A stretch of DNA of 64,000 nucleotides from Aequorivita sp. H23M31 (GTDB lineage Bacteria > Bacteroidota > Bacteroidia > Flavobacteriales > Flavobacteriaceae). Where the stretch lies: assembly GCF_004022485.1 (NCBI RefSeq), contig NZ_CP034951.1:2356001-2420000 (forward strand), written 5' to 3'. Shown one piece after another: positions 63,333 through 64,000 of this stretch (positions within the stretch are counted from its first letter, which is position 1; each line of letters opens with the position of its first letter). The position numbers and the translations under genes are program-made. Below the pieces are notes generated by a model, which was given only the letters and a program-made list of their open reading frames with translations, was not told where the DNA came from and searched no databases.

Positions 63333-63758
63333 TTAAGAATTAAGTTTAGTTTGGAATGCCATCGCATCCAGTTTCATTTGTTTTATCATTGAGACAAGGC
63401 CGTTGGCCCTTGTAGGCGAAAGATGTTCCTTAAGCCCTATTTCTTCGATAAATTTTGTATCCGACTTTAAGATTTCCTGTGGCGTTTGCCCAGAAAATAC
63501 CCTAACTAAAATCGCTACTATGCCCTTGGTAATAATTGCATCACTGTCTGCAGTGTAAATAACTTTTCCATCCTTTAGTTCAGAATGTAACCACACTTGG
63601 CTTTGACAACCATTAATAAGCCGATCTTTTGTTTTGTATTTAGGATCAATAAGATCAAGAGATTTACCCAGTTCAATCATATATTCGTACCGCTGCATCC
63701 AGTCGTCGAACATAGAAAATTCATCTATCAATTCATCTTGTATTTCCTCTATGGTCAT
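63333..63758 (-). CDS. sufE: SufE sulphur-transfer protein
   Basis: The 141-residue protein accepts persulphide from SufS and stimulates it. The acceptor C51 lies in R-L-I-N-G-C-Q-S-Q-V-W-L. The rest follows the SufE fold, ending in an alpha-helical A-M-A-F-Q-T-K. Downstream of the sufS gene, separated by about 80 nt. Confidence 0.95.
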   Translation of the reverse strand: MTIEEIQDELIDEFSMFDDWMQRYEYMIELGKSLDLIDPKYKTKDRLINGCQSQVWLHSELKDGKVIYTADSDAIITKGIVAILVRVFSGQTPQEILKSDTKFIEEIGLKEHLSPTRANGLVSMIKQMKLDAMAFQTKLNS

Positions 63759-63840
63759 AAATATTTTAATTTTTTGTAATAATTTTGGTGTCTAGGCAGG
63801 AAAGCCCTTCTGGTAATTGTTTCGTTTAAAAGAAATTACC

Positions 63841-64000
63841 TTAACTCAACATCATTTTAGCTTTCTTAACCGCTGAAACCAAGGAATCCACTTCTTCCAT
63901 CGTATTGTAAAAAGCAAATGAAGCCCGCACAGTTCCTGGAATGTTATAAAAATCCATTATGGGTTGTGTACAGTGATGGCCAGTTCTTACTGCAATTCCC
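63841..64000 (-). CDS. sufS: SufS cysteine desulfurase, C-terminal part (runs off the window)
   Basis: The frame reads [15 protein letters not shown], with the persulphide Cys of the SufS-type R-x-G-x-H-C, then A-S-F-A-F-Y-N-T and a final helix before TAA at 63841-63843. Only about 52 residues lie in the window; the start is beyond its right edge. It mobilises sulphur from cysteine for Fe-S assembly. Confidence 0.93.
   Translation of the reverse strand, partial: GIAVRTGHHCTQPIMDFYNIPGTVRASFAFYNTMEEVDSLVSAVKKAKMMLS

Overview
The window is chromosomal DNA of a low-GC member of the Bacteroidota, almost certainly a marine-type flavobacterium (family Flavobacteriaceae; Aequorivita-like is a guess from gene content). 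Support: a type IX secretion sorting domain (22.5-23.5 kb), the T9SS/gliding lipoprotein SprE/PorW (36.8-39.3 kb), a bactofilin-atpZ-atpB order, DUF2480/DUF3078 genes beside a suf operon, and promoter-like boxes of the Bacteroidota form TAnnTTTG. I saw no rRNA, tRNA or CRISPR array.

Layout. 0-5.1 kb: small accessory genes on the minus strand (duplicated-domain hypothetical, PH-like membrane protein, TPR and Sel1 proteins, an unusual two-TM channel) mixed with decayed genes, including a DUF998 gene broken by a frameshift and a nonsense codon. 5.1-14.8 kb: a type I restriction-modification island on the minus strand in the order hsdM, truncated kilA-N, kilA-N, hsdS, DUF4917 (SIR2-like), rhuM, hsdR, bounded by repeat-like sequence. 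14.9-22.4 kb: housekeeping and regulatory genes (radical SAM protein, Hsp20, crotonase, NtrY-like kinase) and a secreted protein made of six 19-residue repeats.

21.8-34.4 kb is a haem region: hemJ and hemH on the minus strand, an AraC-family regulator divergent from hemA, then hemA-hemC-trkH-trkA-hemD-hemE, with the K+ uptake pair lodged between hemC and hemD by overlapping start/stop codons. hemB and hemF/hemN are not in the window. 35-46 kb: a PaaE-like reductase, sprE, bactofilin, then the ATP synthase operon atpZ-(4TM protein)-atpB-atpE-atpF-atpH-atpA-[four-helix-bundle gene]-atpG. The S23-like gene between atpA and atpG is framed by AT-rich repeats and looks like an insertion. atpD/atpC are not here.

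46-61 kb is an envelope-glycan and lipid region: a TMTC-like membrane protein, then a tight six-gene operon (KASIII, acyl carrier protein, KASIII, SDR reductase, GT2, PseH-like GNAT), a toxin-antitoxin pair whose toxin is frameshifted, a WG-repeat lipoprotein, two sulfotransferases, a DegT sugar aminotransferase and an MsbA-like ABC exporter. I read the six-gene operon plus the aminotransferase as a candidate pathway that builds an unusual acyl group on its own carrier protein and places it on an amino sugar; this is the best candidate for an undescribed system. 60.7-64 kb: DUF3078, HutD-like, DUF2480, MIP18/DUF59, SufE and the C-terminal end of SufS, transcribed leftwards as the tail of a suf Fe-S assembly operon.
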